A stretch of 64,000 nucleotides of DNA, from the NCBI RefSeq assembly GCF_017872555.1, contig NZ_JAEDOX010000001.1, forward strand, positions 62,001-126,000. The letters run 5' to 3'. The position numbers were made by a program, and so were the translations under genes. The first letter of the stretch is position 1; the number at the start of each line of letters is the position of its first letter. The stretch is from Ruegeria sp. HKCCSA071 (GTDB lineage Bacteria; Pseudomonadota; Alphaproteobacteria; Rhodobacterales; Rhodobacteraceae). The notes below the pieces were generated by a model, which worked only from the letters and a program-made list of their open reading frames with translations, searched no databases and was not told the DNA's origin. This document shows positions 25,718 to 35,108 of the stretch, in pieces.

Positions 25718-26392
25718 GTGCCCGCACCCGTCACTGTAGTGATTCCAACCTTGAATGCCGCCGGTTCCTTGCCTGCCTGCCTAGAAGCCCTGATGGAAGG
25801 GGTGCATTCCGGGCTGATCAGGGACCTGATCGTCAGCGACGCAGGTTCAACAGACCAGACTTTGAGAATTGCAGAAGATGTTGGCGCGCTTGTTCTTAAA
25901 GGAGAGCCATCGCGCGGTGGTCAATTGCGCCGGGGGTGTGCGCAGGCTGATGGTGAATGGTTGTTAATCCTTCATGCCGATACCGTGCTGCAACAGGGAT
26001 GGGCCACGAGCGTAAGCGCCCATCTGCCATCCAACGCACCAGCGGCGTTTCGGTTGGCTTTTCGCGCGCGTGGGTTTGCGCAGGCCTGGGTGGCCGGATG
26101 GGCCAATCTGCGCAGCAGTCTGTTCGGTTTACCTTACGGAGATCAGGGGTTGCTGGTTCCGCGTGATGTCTATCTGGCGGCTGGTGGGTATCCGGACCAA
26201 CCCTTGATGGAAGACGTCGCGCTGGTGCGCGCATTGCCACGGATCGAGATACTCGGGTCGCGTGCCTTTACGAGCGCGGAGCGCTATGAACAGGCAGGTT
26301 GGTTTCGGCGGGGTGCACGGAACTTGTGGACACTTCTGCGCTATTTTCTGGGGGTTGATCCACGGGTGCTGGCGCGGGGCTATCGACGTTAA
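25718..26392 (+). CDS. Family 2 glycosyltransferase, TIGR04283 type
   Basis: A GTG at 25718 starts a 224-residue GT-A glycosyltransferase. It has the nucleotide-sugar motif VVIPTLNAAGSLPACL at the N-terminus, SDAGSTDQTL, and the DxD-like HADT with LLILHADTVLQ near residue 88. The acceptor region GYPDQPLMEDVALVRAL and the end YFLGVDPRVLARGYRR match a group often called selenodomain-associated transferase 2. Its last 125 bases overlap the end of the convergent membrane-protein gene. Acceptor and sugar are unknown. Confidence 0.82.
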   Translation: MPAPVTVVIPTLNAAGSLPACLEALMEGVHSGLIRDLIVSDAGSTDQTLRIAEDVGALVLKGEPSRGGQLRRGCAQADGEWLLILHADTVLQQGWATSVSAHLPSNAPAAFRLAFRARGFAQAWVAGWANLRSSLFGLPYGDQGLLVPRDVYLAAGGYPDQPLMEDVALVRALPRIEILGSRAFTSAERYEQAGWFRRGARNLWTLLRYFLGVDPRVLARGYRR

Positions 26393-27155
26393 GCGCCCGG
26401 CGCAACTCGACCAAAGATTTTCCCAGTCGAAACGGGGCCGCAAAGCTAACAAGACAAAGCGCCACGATTTGCAGAACCAGAATATGGGCATTGGCCTGCA
26501 GGTATTCCCACTCGTCCTTCAACTTGCCGACTTGCTGGATCAGGTCGTCATAGCTTTGTGCCAGGATCTGATAATCTCCGGCAATCGCGGGCACCTTGCG
26601 GCGCATGTTGTCGATGGCCACCTGTGTTTTGTCGTCCAGAGACGTGAAAACGAGGAACTGGTCGATATCGAAAGCATCAGCTTTGGCCGTCATATCCCGC
26701 AGCTCGTCCATTTCATCTTTGCCCTGACTTCCGAACAGGAAGTGCAGTCCCTGCAGGGGGGCCACTTCGTTGGTTACAGCGATGAACAGGGGCAATTCCG
26801 AGTTGCTGGCAGTTGATGCCGACAAAAATTCAACCTTGTCGCACAGCACTGCCGTATCAGGATCGTAAGCAGGGTCGCAGAAACGCAGACGAAACCGTGC
26901 GGCATCCCGGTCGAATGCCAATGTTGCGGCGTAGGCTACATCAATCTGGCGATCCAGTCGCGAACTGTCCGACGTATAAAGCCCCGCCAGAACAGCCACC
27001 AATGCGCCGATACCACCCAGCACGACCCAGACCAGATCGGCCAGTTTCCATGCCCTGTGCCCTGCTGGTTTACGGAACAAAAAGGCGGTGCCGATCGATC
27101 CTGACAGAAAAAACAGGATAAGCAGGGGCAATTGGTTGTCAGTCACAAAACTCAT
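26268..27155 (-). CDS. Membrane-anchored protein with periplasmic domain, unknown function
   Basis: From the ATG at 27155 the protein has 295 residues. Two transmembrane segments at the N-terminus (LPLLILFFLSGSIGTAFLF and LVWVVLGGIGALVAVLAGLY) precede a periplasmic domain with two cysteines (FRLRFCDP and VLCDKVEF), a helical region and a third transmembrane segment (AHILVLQIVALCLVSFAAPF). A low-complexity Pro/Ser/Ala tail lies in the overlap with the glycosyltransferase. I recognise no family. The longer open frame extending to 27740 is discarded as noncoding. No clear ribosome binding site precedes the start. Confidence 0.6.
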   Translation of the reverse strand: MSFVTDNQLPLLILFFLSGSIGTAFLFRKPAGHRAWKLADLVWVVLGGIGALVAVLAGLYTSDSSRLDRQIDVAYAATLAFDRDAARFRLRFCDPAYDPDTAVLCDKVEFLSASTASNSELPLFIAVTNEVAPLQGLHFLFGSQGKDEMDELRDMTAKADAFDIDQFLVFTSLDDKTQVAIDNMRRKVPAIAGDYQILAQSYDDLIQQVGKLKDEWEYLQANAHILVLQIVALCLVSFAAPFRLGKSLVELRRALNVDSPAPAPVDQPPENSAEVSTSSVHPAETNLPVHSAPRS

Positions 27156-27395
27156 GTGCACGATCTTAGAACGTCGCACGCTGCCTGCAACCGGGATCAC
27201 GTGCAGTTGTAACTTCTTACCAGACACCGGCGCACAGTACGAAACCAGGAGCGGCTTGCGGACACATCCCCGACAGTGGCGGTACTTTAACCACTGGAAT
27301 CCCGCTTGACAAAAATCCCGGTTTTGACAGACACCACGCCCAAGTGAATAGGGCCCAAGACCCTTGTTGCGCGTATTCTGCGGGAAAGGTCGGGC

Positions 27396-28235
27396 ATGAC
27401 CCTGTTCGTCACTCTGATTATTCTGTCGGCGGCGTTGCTGCATGCCGTATGGAATGCCATCGTGAAAACGGCGGCGGACCGCACCACCATGCTGGGTCTG
27501 GTCGCGTTGGGTCAGGTGTTGCCGGCAGCGGTAATGGTGTTGGTGCTGCCCCTGCCGAACACACAGAGCTTTGTCTATATCCTGCTCTCGACCGTCGTGC
27601 ATTTCGGCTATTACTTCATGCTGAGCAAGGCCTACCAGCATGGCGATCTGAGTGTGGTTTACCCCATAGCACGCGGGATTGTTCCGGCGCTGGTCTCGCT
27701 TTGGGCGATGGCGCTGGTGGGCGAAATTCTGCCCTGGCAAGCCTGGGGCGGAATCGCCCTGATCGCAGTTGGCATTCAGCTGAGCAGCTGGGCCGCGCTG
27801 CGTTCGGGCGTCGGGCGCAGCGCGCTGGGATTCGCGCTGGGAACCGGGTTTTGCATTTCGATCTATTCGGTCGTTGACGGCATCGGGGTGCGGCTGTCAG
27901 GCAATACGCTCAGCTATTGGGCGTGGGGGGCCTTTCTGCACCTGTTCATTGCAGGGTTTGTCGGAGTCAGGAAACGCGCCACCCTGAAAGACCTACCAGC
28001 CAGAATATGGATGACGGGCCTTTTAGGCGGGCTGGTTTCTATGACAGCGTATGGTCTGGTGCTTTACGCCAAGAACTTTGCGCCGCTGGGGGCGGTTTCG
28101 GCCCTGCGGGAAACCTCGGTCATCTTTGCGGCGCTGATCGGGTTCATTTTCCTGAAGGAAGGCAACTGGATGCGACGCCTGGGCGCCGCGGTCCTCATGG
28201 CGATTGGCGTCGCGCTGATCGGCACGGCGGTCTGA
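27396..28235 (+). CDS. EamA-family (DMT) transporter
   Basis: The 279-residue protein has ten hydrophobic segments arranged as two EamA repeats, beginning LIILSAALLHAVWNAIVKT and ending LGAAVLMAIGVALIGTAV. Such drug/metabolite transporters export small molecules, for example amino acids or sugars. The substrate cannot be predicted. The gene is flanked by convergent UDP-glucuronate decarboxylase and the divergent membrane protein. Confidence 0.88.
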   Translation: MTLFVTLIILSAALLHAVWNAIVKTAADRTTMLGLVALGQVLPAAVMVLVLPLPNTQSFVYILLSTVVHFGYYFMLSKAYQHGDLSVVYPIARGIVPALVSLWAMALVGEILPWQAWGGIALIAVGIQLSSWAALRSGVGRSALGFALGTGFCISIYSVVDGIGVRLSGNTLSYWAWGAFLHLFIAGFVGVRKRATLKDLPARIWMTGLLGGLVSMTAYGLVLYAKNFAPLGAVSALRETSVIFAALIGFIFLKEGNWMRRLGAAVLMAIGVALIGTAV

Positions 28236-28263
28236 TCCATTCTCTGAGCCACGGCGAGACGCG

Positions 28264-29235
28264 TTATCCGGCTGCGCCTTCTGATTGAAGCGCCCGGAAA
28301 TACCGGATCGTTGCATCCAACCCTTCCTTCAGCTGCACCGTAGGCTCCCAGTTCAGAAGGGTCCGCGCCAGCGTGATATCGGGCTGACGTTGTTTTGGGT
28401 CATCCTCGGGCAACTCCCTGAAACTGATGGGGGTTTCCGCGCCAACAAGCGCCTGCACCTCGCGGGCCAGCTCGTTCATCGAGAATTCGTTGGGATTGCC
28501 CAGATTGACCGGGCCGGTGACCTCCTTGCCAGTATCCATCAGGCGGATGAACCCTTCGATCAGATCATCCACGTAACAGAATGACCGGGTCTGCGTTCCG
28601 TCGCCAAAGATGGTGATCGCCTCGCCGGTCAGGGCCTGCATGATGAAATTCGACACAACGCGCCCGTCGGCGGGGTGCATTCGGGGGCCGTACGTGTTGA
28701 AGATGCGGGCGACCTTGATCTCAAGCCCCATCTGACGGTGATAGTCGAAGAACAAGGTCTCGGCGCAGCGCTTGCCCTCGTCATAACAGGACCGCGGCCC
28801 AACCGGGTTGACGTTGCCCCAATAGTCTTCGGTCTGCGGATGGATGGTCGGGTCGCCATAGACCTCAGAGGTCGAGGCCTGAAAGATCTTGCATTTCAGC
28901 CGTTTCGCCAGCCCCAGCATGTTGATCGCGCCATGCACGCTGGTCTTGGTCGTCTGCACTGGATCGTGCTGGTAATGCACGGGCGAGGCGGGGCAGGCGA
29001 GGTTATAGATCTCGTCCACTTCCACAAACAACGGGAAGGTCACATCGTGGCGCATGAACTCGAACCGCGGGTTGCTGTGCAGATGGTCGATATTGCGCTT
29101 GGTGCCGGTGAACAGGTTGTCGACGCACAAAACCTCGTGCCCCTGATCCAGAAGCCGGTCGCACAGATGCGAGCCCAGAAACCCGGCCCCACCGGTTACG
29201 AGAACACGTTTTCGACTGTCATAAAGTCGGGCCAT
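28264..29235 (-). CDS. UDP-glucuronate decarboxylase (UDP-xylose synthase) family protein
   Basis: This 323-residue short-chain dehydrogenase-like sugar nucleotide enzyme has the NAD-binding motif [14 protein letters not shown], the segment [17 protein letters not shown] that marks the UXS subfamily, the catalytic pair in [11 protein letters not shown] (Tyr-x-x-x-Lys), and [19 protein letters not shown]. It converts UDP-glucuronate to UDP-xylose for surface polysaccharide synthesis. It stands alone, with low-GC DNA upstream. Confidence 0.9.
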   Translation of the reverse strand: MARLYDSRKRVLVTGGAGFLGSHLCDRLLDQGHEVLCVDNLFTGTKRNIDHLHSNPRFEFMRHDVTFPLFVEVDEIYNLACPASPVHYQHDPVQTTKTSVHGAINMLGLAKRLKCKIFQASTSEVYGDPTIHPQTEDYWGNVNPVGPRSCYDEGKRCAETLFFDYHRQMGLEIKVARIFNTYGPRMHPADGRVVSNFIMQALTGEAITIFGDGTQTRSFCYVDDLIEGFIRLMDTGKEVTGPVNLGNPNEFSMNELAREVQALVGAETPISFRELPEDDPKQRQPDITLARTLLNWEPTVQLKEGLDATIRYFRALQSEGAAG

Positions 29236-29593
29236 TGCAAATCCTTAATCATTAAATCCAAGCCAGCTTGTCACAGGGAAGCCGGGTCTTGGTTTGATTA
29301 GTAAACCGAAGGGATTTGAATTGCAGTAGATTTTGGTTTTTTGAGGGCGCGTGTGATGTGGGGGTGTCTTCCGCCTAGTCAATGCTTGATGCAAGGCATC
29401 AAGCACGCGGCTGACCTGCCCCCATGGGCGGGCGTGTTTCATGTCCGCTCTCAAAGTTGGCGCGAGACGACGGCAAAGTTTGATTGTTTTGATTGCTGAC
29501 TTCTTGTTTTGTCCAACCAACTGCGTGATCGTTGTTTAGATGTATTTTATGCTGACTTTTTGATGGCTGTATTGATTGAGGTAGCACGACAAG
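29236..29593. other. AT-richer intergenic DNA before the orphan gene
   Basis: About 358 bases, visibly richer in A+T than the neighbours, without a supported gene. It contains the perfect inverted repeat at 29383-29405 and a GC-rich CCCCCATGGGCGGGC patch at about 29418-29432. A promoter for the following gene is likely here. Confidence 0.5.
29383..29405. repeat. Perfect 10-bp inverted repeat with 3-base loop
   Basis: TGCTTGATGC and GCATCAAGCA flank AAG. It could be an operator, a hairpin in a 5' leader or a recombination remnant beside the AT-richer orphan gene. No T-run follows on the plus strand. Confidence 0.6.
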
Positions 29594-30286
29594 ATGAAAC
29601 GGATAGAACGACACTATCAACGGCTCTTTCGAGATCTCAACGACTTCTCAAAGGAATACGAAGACGGGCGGCGGTCAAGAGCTTATCAGCTTTGTACGAC
29701 AATTTATCAATTAGTCTATCAAGGTGGAAAAAACACTGCTGTTGCCAACTCGTTGGGATTGCTAAGCGGGGAGAACTTTCCTAATCCCCAAAGAGGCTGG
29801 GTGAACTTTGGGTTCCCAACTCTAAAGATTTCATTGTCAGCGACTCCGGCGCAAAACCGATTTGGCGCTGTAGGTGTCGTAAATAGTGACAGCCGCGTCA
29901 ACTTCCAAACTTGGTGGAAAAAAACACGCATCATCAACTTACAGGGGCAACTGAAATTAAGTAGGATGGACTTCATTCGCACGATGCGAAATCAGGATGG
30001 TGGAGGGCATGTAGACCAAAATATAAAGGATAGAAATTATGAAATGCTGCTATTGGGAGCGTTTTCCAATATTAGATATTTCATCACGACGAGAGGTGTC
30101 AGGTTTGAAGTTCAGATGCCTCAAGGTGATGTCGGTTCGTTGCACGTTTTATCGAAAAAACCTCATATGCTAGAAATGTCACCCTCTGACATTTCGGGGC
30201 CACATGAGTTTAAAGACATTGAACTGGAAATTTGTTATCAGATTGCTTTGGAATTATTGTCGGTATTGAAACCACAAAAATCCTAA
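29594..30286 (+). CDS. Orphan hypothetical protein in an AT-richer islet
   Basis: The 230-residue product (starting MKRIERHYQRLFRDLNDFSK) has no signal peptide, transmembrane segment or motif I recognise. A middle part rich in Trp, Lys and Arg (NFQTWWKKTRIIN) and a predicted-soluble rest suggest an intracellular protein. Codon use and base composition differ from the neighbours (many AAT, ATT, TTA codons), a sign of recent acquisition. It lies between UDP-glucuronate decarboxylase and parE and ends 1 base before the convergent parE stop. No function is assigned. Confidence 0.6.
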   Translation: MKRIERHYQRLFRDLNDFSKEYEDGRRSRAYQLCTTIYQLVYQGGKNTAVANSLGLLSGENFPNPQRGWVNFGFPTLKISLSATPAQNRFGAVGVVNSDSRVNFQTWWKKTRIINLQGQLKLSRMDFIRTMRNQDGGGHVDQNIKDRNYEMLLLGAFSNIRYFITTRGVRFEVQMPQGDVGSLHVLSKKPHMLEMSPSDISGPHEFKDIELEICYQIALELLSVLKPQKS

Positions 30287-30287
30287 A

Positions 30288-32246
30288 TCAAACATCCAAC
30301 TCCTCCACAAACCGCGCGTTCTCCTGAATGTATTGGAACCGCAGTTCGGGTTTTTTGCCCATCAGACGCTCGACCAGATCGCCGGTCTCGCCGGGTTCGT
30401 CCTCGTCGATGGTGACCCGGATCAATTTCCGGGATTTGGGGTCCATTGTGGTCTCTTTCAGGTCCTTGGCGTCCATTTCGCCCAGACCCTTAAAGCGGGA
30501 CACGTCGATCTTGCCCTTGCCGCCCAGACCTTTCTTCAGCCATTCGTCGCGCTCGGCCTCGTCCAGACAATAGACGCGTTTGGCGCCCTGGGTCAGGCGA
30601 TAGAGGGGCGGGCAGGCCAGGTAAAGGTGGCCCGCGTCAATCATCGGGCGCATCTGGGTAAAGAAGAATGTCATCAGCAAAGACGCGATATGCGCCCCGT
30701 CCACATCCGCGTCGGTCATGATGATGATCTTGTCATAGCGCAGGTCGTCGACGTTGAACTTGGTGCCAAGCCCGACACCCAGCGCCTGTGTCAGATCGTT
30801 GATCTCGGCATTGGTGCCCAGTTTCGAACTGGCCGCGCCCAGCACGTTCAGGATCTTGCCGCGCAGGGGCAGCAGGGCCTGCGTTTTGCGGTCGCGGCCC
30901 ATCTTGGCCGAACCGCCCGCGGAATCGCCTTCGACGATGAATAATTCCGTGCCATCGCGTGTTGAACTGGAACAGTCCACCAGCTTGCCGGGAAGACGAA
31001 GTTTCTTAGTGGCGGACTTGCGTTGCGTTTCCTTCTCGGCCCGACGGCGCAGGCGTTCTTCGGCCCTCAGGATGAGGAAGTCGAGGATCGCGCCGGCGGA
31101 TTTCGTATCAGCCGCCAGCCAGTTGTCGAAATGGTCACGGACGGCGTTTTCGACCAGCCGCTGCGCCTCGACCGTGGCCAGACGGTCTTTGGTCTGGCCT
31201 ACGAATTCCGGCTCGCGGATAAAGCACGACACCAGCGCGCAGCCACCTGTCAGCAGGTCGTCGCGGGTGATCTGCGCGGCCTTCTTGTTGTTAATCAACT
31301 CGCCATAGGCCTTGATCCCCTTGAGGATCGCGGCCCAGAATCCAGCCACATGGGTGCCGCCTTCGGGGGTGGGAACGGTGTTACAGTAGGACTGGATGAA
31401 TCCATCACGCGACGGTGTCCAGTTGATCGCCCATTCGACCTTGCCGGGGGTGCCGAATTTCTCGTTGAAATCGACGGTGCCCGCAAAGGGTTGCTCGGCA
31501 TAGGTGGACGAGCCGTTCATCGTCTCTTTCAGGTAATCCGACAGGCCGCCGGGAAAGTGGAACGAGGCCTCAAGCGGGGTTTCACCGTCATCGATGGCGG
31601 TTTTCCAGCGGATTTCGACGCCCGAGAACAGATAGGCCTTGGAACGGATGGATTTGAACAGCCGCGCGGGTTTGAACTTGTGATGGCCAAAGATGTCCGG
31701 GTCGGCGTGGAAGGTCACCGTTGTGCCGCGCCGGTTCGGGGCCGCGCCAACCTTTTCGACCGGGCCAAGTGGGATACCGCGCGAGAAACGTTGTTCATAT
31801 AGCTGCTTGTCCCGCGCCACCTGCACGACCATCGAATCAGACAGCGCGTTCACCACCGACGCACCAACCCCGTGCAAGCCACCCGAGGTCTGATAAGCCT
31901 TGCCCGAGAACTTGCCACCTGCGTGCAGGGTACACAGGATCACCTCCAACGCGGACTTGCCCGGAAATTTCGGGTGCGGGTCGATCGGGATGCCGCGCCC
32001 GTTGTCACGGACGGTCAGGGCGTAGTCGGAATGCAGCTCGACCTCGATCCGGTTGGCATAGCCTGCCACGGCCTCGTCCATCGAGTTGTCAAGGATCTCG
32101 GCCAACATATGGTGCAGCGCACGCTCATCCGTGCCGCCAATATACATGCCGGGGCGTTTGCGAACCGGTTCCAGCCCTTCGAGCACCTCGATCGAGGAGG
32201 CGTCATAGGTAGAGGTGGCGCTGGGCGTCAACAGATCTTCGGGCAT
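30288..32246 (-). CDS. parE: DNA topoisomerase IV subunit B
   Basis: The 652-residue ATPase subunit decatenates replicated chromosomes with ParC, which is elsewhere. GHKL motifs: EILDNSMDEAVAG, DNGRGIPID and GLHGVGASVVNALS. The TOPRIM domain follows with VEGDSAGGSAKMGRDR and DADVDGAHIASLL. The C-terminus matches ParE (MGKKPELRFQYIQ). GyrB is the close alternative; the length of about 650 residues and lack of the GyrB insert favour ParE. Confidence 0.94.
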   Translation of the reverse strand: MPEDLLTPSATSTYDASSIEVLEGLEPVRKRPGMYIGGTDERALHHMLAEILDNSMDEAVAGYANRIEVELHSDYALTVRDNGRGIPIDPHPKFPGKSALEVILCTLHAGGKFSGKAYQTSGGLHGVGASVVNALSDSMVVQVARDKQLYEQRFSRGIPLGPVEKVGAAPNRRGTTVTFHADPDIFGHHKFKPARLFKSIRSKAYLFSGVEIRWKTAIDDGETPLEASFHFPGGLSDYLKETMNGSSTYAEQPFAGTVDFNEKFGTPGKVEWAINWTPSRDGFIQSYCNTVPTPEGGTHVAGFWAAILKGIKAYGELINNKKAAQITRDDLLTGGCALVSCFIREPEFVGQTKDRLATVEAQRLVENAVRDHFDNWLAADTKSAGAILDFLILRAEERLRRRAEKETQRKSATKKLRLPGKLVDCSSSTRDGTELFIVEGDSAGGSAKMGRDRKTQALLPLRGKILNVLGAASSKLGTNAEINDLTQALGVGLGTKFNVDDLRYDKIIIMTDADVDGAHIASLLMTFFFTQMRPMIDAGHLYLACPPLYRLTQGAKRVYCLDEAERDEWLKKGLGGKGKIDVSRFKGLGEMDAKDLKETTMDPKSRKLIRVTIDEDEPGETGDLVERLMGKKPELRFQYIQENARFVEELDV

Positions 32247-32398
32247 GGGTGCTGCTCTTGTTTTTGGGTTTCCGCCATTATGGCAGGTGATGTGGTCCGG
32301 GGGAAGAGGGACGCGAGGTGTTGTGGATTTTCTGCCAAGCCGCTTGCAATCCGTGCAGATAACCCGTCCTTTGATCCCGGTAAAGCAGAGGTGAATAA

Positions 32399-33007
32399 AT
32401 GAGCTGGATCAGAACCGTTCCGTTCGAAGAAGCGACTGGAAAGTTGAAGAAACTCTACGAACGCGTGACCGGGCCGAACAATAACGTAGACAACATCATG
32501 ATGGCACACAGCCTTCGCCCGCATTCGATGGAAGGCCATATGGCCATGTACAAGGCGGTGCTGCATCATTCGGGCAACAAGATACCGAAATGGTTTCTGG
32601 AAGTGCTGGGGGTTTGGGTCAGCTCGCTGAACCGGTGCGGCTATTGCGTCGAGCATCACTTTGCAGGTCTTCAGCGCTTGCTGGGTGACGCGGCGCGTGG
32701 CGACACGATCAGGGCAGCGATTGAGGCGCGCGATCCCTTGACTGCACCGCTGGATGCGGCGCAAATGGCTGCGATGGATTATGCTCGCAAGCTGACCGAA
32801 GCGCCGGGCGATCTAGTCGAAGCGGACATCACCGCCTTGCGCAACGCGGGGTGGGATGATGGCGAAATCCTCGAGATCAATCAGGTCTGCTCCTACTTTT
32901 CATATGCAAACCGGACAGTTCTGGGGCTTGGGTGCTCAACCGATGGTGATGAATTGGGCTTGTCGCCCAACAATTCTGACAACCCTGACGACTGGGGGCA
33001 TCGGTAA
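32399..33007 (+). CDS. Peroxidase-related (AhpD-like, CMD family) protein
   Basis: This 202-residue carboxymuconolactone-decarboxylase-fold protein has the redox motif RCGYCVEHH (CxxC with a downstream histidine) near residue 80, as in AhpD-like peroxidase-related enzymes. The N-terminal segment NIMMAHSLRPHSMEGHM fits the same group. Proteins of this kind reduce peroxides or act as thiol relays; the substrate is unknown. It is divergent from parE, and AGGTG lies seven bases before the ATG at 32399. Confidence 0.82.
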   Translation: MSWIRTVPFEEATGKLKKLYERVTGPNNNVDNIMMAHSLRPHSMEGHMAMYKAVLHHSGNKIPKWFLEVLGVWVSSLNRCGYCVEHHFAGLQRLLGDAARGDTIRAAIEARDPLTAPLDAAQMAAMDYARKLTEAPGDLVEADITALRNAGWDDGEILEINQVCSYFSYANRTVLGLGCSTDGDELGLSPNNSDNPDDWGHR

Positions 33008-33077
33008 GGTGCTAAAGATATCGATGGCGCTGCGACAAAGGCTGCTTGGCTTGCCGTTGCGCACGGGCGGGGCCTGA

Positions 33078-33956
33078 TTACGTCTGACCTGTCCATTCCA
33101 AAATGGCCTGCGCCACAGCCTGCGGGTCTTGATGATGCAACCAATGATCTGTGCCAGAGATCATGACACGGGTGAGGTTGGTGGCGAACGCCTCCAGCCC
33201 CTCTGTGGCTTCGGGTAAAAGGGCTTTGTCATCCGGCCCCCAAAGCAACAGGTGTGGACACCTGACATGCAACCGGTCGAGCGGCAGGTCAGGCAGGTCT
33301 TTCGATGGGACACCGGGTTTGGCGACAACGAGCGGAGAAGCTCGGTACCAGTTCAGCATCGCCTGCAGCCGACCGGGTCGGGCCCATTCAGTGCGGTAGT
33401 TGGCCATGCGAGCTTCGGTCAACCAATCCAGCCCCATACCATGGCGAAAGAACTGTTCCAGCATCGCAAAGTTGTTTTCGGACAGTTTTTGTTCGGCATC
33501 AGGTGTCCGCAGCAGATTGATATATTGCGAGGCTGTGGATTGTGCGCCACCCGAGGCCATGGCGCGTTGAAACGGCACCGGGTGCACGCCGTTTGCAATG
33601 ATAAGCCGATCAACCAGTTCCGGGCGGAACATGGCTACGCCATAAGCCACCGATGCGCCCCAGTCGTGACCAAGCAACGCAACAGGCGCGCCGCAGGTTT
33701 CAATCAGTGCGGCCATGTCCGAGACCAATTGCGACAAGGTATAGTTCTGCACCCCCTCGGGGCACCAGCTTTGTCCATAACCGCGTTGGTCCGGAGCAAT
33801 ACAATAAAAGCGTTCTGCCAGATGAGGCGCAAGATCAGCCCAGGCGCCGCTGAATTCAGGGAAACCATGCAGCATCAATAGTGGTGGCGCGGCTTTGTCG
33901 CCCCATGTCCTGACGTAAAAAGAATGGCCGTTCAGCTTGAAAAAAGACGTTTGCAT
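33078..33956 (-). CDS. Alpha/beta hydrolase, epoxide-hydrolase-like
   Basis: Starting from the ATG at 33956 the protein has 292 residues. Features are the oxyanion-hole stretch MLHGFPEFSGAW near residue 30, the nucleophile elbow GHDWGASV with an aspartate nucleophile, an acid-loop WGPDDKAL and a histidine in GTDHWLHHQDP. The aspartate nucleophile with the HGFPE motif suggests epoxide hydrolase or haloacetate/haloalkane dehalogenase chemistry. An upstream in-frame extension exists but has no good start. It overlaps no gene and is divergent from ppk2. Confidence 0.82.
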   Translation of the reverse strand: MQTSFFKLNGHSFYVRTWGDKAAPPLLMLHGFPEFSGAWADLAPHLAERFYCIAPDQRGYGQSWCPEGVQNYTLSQLVSDMAALIETCGAPVALLGHDWGASVAYGVAMFRPELVDRLIIANGVHPVPFQRAMASGGAQSTASQYINLLRTPDAEQKLSENNFAMLEQFFRHGMGLDWLTEARMANYRTEWARPGRLQAMLNWYRASPLVVAKPGVPSKDLPDLPLDRLHVRCPHLLLWGPDDKALLPEATEGLEAFATNLTRVMISGTDHWLHHQDPQAVAQAILEWTGQT

Positions 33957-34077
33957 TGGAGCAAGTGATCCGCGCTGGAATTCATGGGTTTTTGAGGCAT
34001 CTATTTGACACCAATCAAAGCGCATTTCAGAGCTTTCTGCTAGCCACCCTTCAGAACAGCAGAAAAGGACAGAATGC

Positions 34078-35001
34078 ATGGACGCCATTGCCACGAACAA
34101 AGCGGAACTTACTCAGATCAAACCGGCACCTGCCGACAGCGCGGACCCATCAGCACCCAGCCCCGAGAAAATCCGGCAGGCGTTCGAAAGTGGAAAGTAC
34201 CCGTACGAGCGCAAGATGGCGCGAGGCACGTATGAGGCGCAGAAAGCCGGGTTGCAGGCCGAATTGTTAAAGGTTCAGCTGTGGGCGCAGGAAACGGGGC
34301 AGCGGTTTGTGTTGTTGTTCGAAGGGCGCGATGCGGCCGGCAAAGGGGGTACGATCAAGCGGTTCATGGAGCACCTGAACCCGCGTCAGGCCCGTGTCGT
34401 TGCATTGAACAAACCCACCTGGGAAGAGAAAGGCCAGTGGTACTACCAGCGCTACATTCAGGAGATGCCGACCGTAGGCGAAATGGTGTTCTATGACCGG
34501 TCCTGGTACAACCGTGCGGGTGTGGAACGGGTTATGGGGTTCTGCACACCCAACGAATATCTTGAGTTCATGCGGCAAACGCCCGAGTTGGAACGGATGT
34601 TGGTGCGCTCGGGCATTCAGCTATACAAATATTGGTTCTCGGTTACGCAGCAAGAACAGCAGCGCCGTTTCAAAAGCCGCGAAACCGACCCCTTGAAGCA
34701 ATGGAAACTGTCGCCCATCGACAAGGCAAGCCTCAGCAAGTGGGACGACTATACCGAGGCGAAAGAAGCCATGTTCTTTTACACAGACACGGCTGACGCA
34801 CCCTGGACGATTATCAAGTCAAATGACAAGAAACGCGCGCGCCTGAACTGTATGCGTCACTTCCTGTCCTCGCTGGATTACCCTGGCAAGGATCACGATA
34901 TCGTGGGCGAGCCTGATCCGCTGATCGTAGGGCAGGCGCATCACGTTATTCACCGCTCCGAGCATATTCTGGGTACGGCTCTGCACCCCGACGCCCGCTG
35001 A
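34078..35001 (+). CDS. ppk2: Polyphosphate kinase 2
   Basis: The 307-residue PPK2 protein phosphorylates nucleotides with polyphosphate or the reverse. It has the Walker A motif EGRDAAGKGGTIKRF near residue 83, Walker B FYDRSWYNRAGVERVMG and the lid-region arginines in QQRRFKSRETDPLKQWKLS. The single-domain length matches class I enzymes. It starts at ATG 34078, and a hairpin terminator follows it. Confidence 0.94.
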   Translation: MDAIATNKAELTQIKPAPADSADPSAPSPEKIRQAFESGKYPYERKMARGTYEAQKAGLQAELLKVQLWAQETGQRFVLLFEGRDAAGKGGTIKRFMEHLNPRQARVVALNKPTWEEKGQWYYQRYIQEMPTVGEMVFYDRSWYNRAGVERVMGFCTPNEYLEFMRQTPELERMLVRSGIQLYKYWFSVTQQEQQRRFKSRETDPLKQWKLSPIDKASLSKWDDYTEAKEAMFFYTDTADAPWTIIKSNDKKRARLNCMRHFLSSLDYPGKDHDIVGEPDPLIVGQAHHVIHRSEHILGTALHPDAR

Positions 35002-35008
35002 TTGCAAA

Positions 35009-35039
35009 GATGCCCGGCCACAGGAAACGGTTGGGCATC
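35009..35039 (+). terminator. Hairpin after ppk2
   Basis: GATGCCC pairs with GGGCATC and the adjacent GGCC with GGTT through G-U pairs. AAAG follows rather than a T-run, so termination efficiency is uncertain. Confidence 0.55.
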
Positions 35040-35108
35040 AAAGTCTCAATGTGAAATATTGCCGATCCGCCCTTGTCCCGCGCCAAAGCCGCGCATATGG
35101 CTGGAGCG

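Noticed and set aside
27156..27740. N-terminal extension of the membrane protein frame
   Set aside because: The extension runs antisense through the EamA transporter gene and its promoter and contains His/Gln/Arg-rich noncoding-type sequence; the transmembrane start at 27155 is natural.
30288..32246. DNA gyrase subunit B
   Set aside because: Length of about 650 residues and end sequence favour ParE; GyrB of this group is longer.
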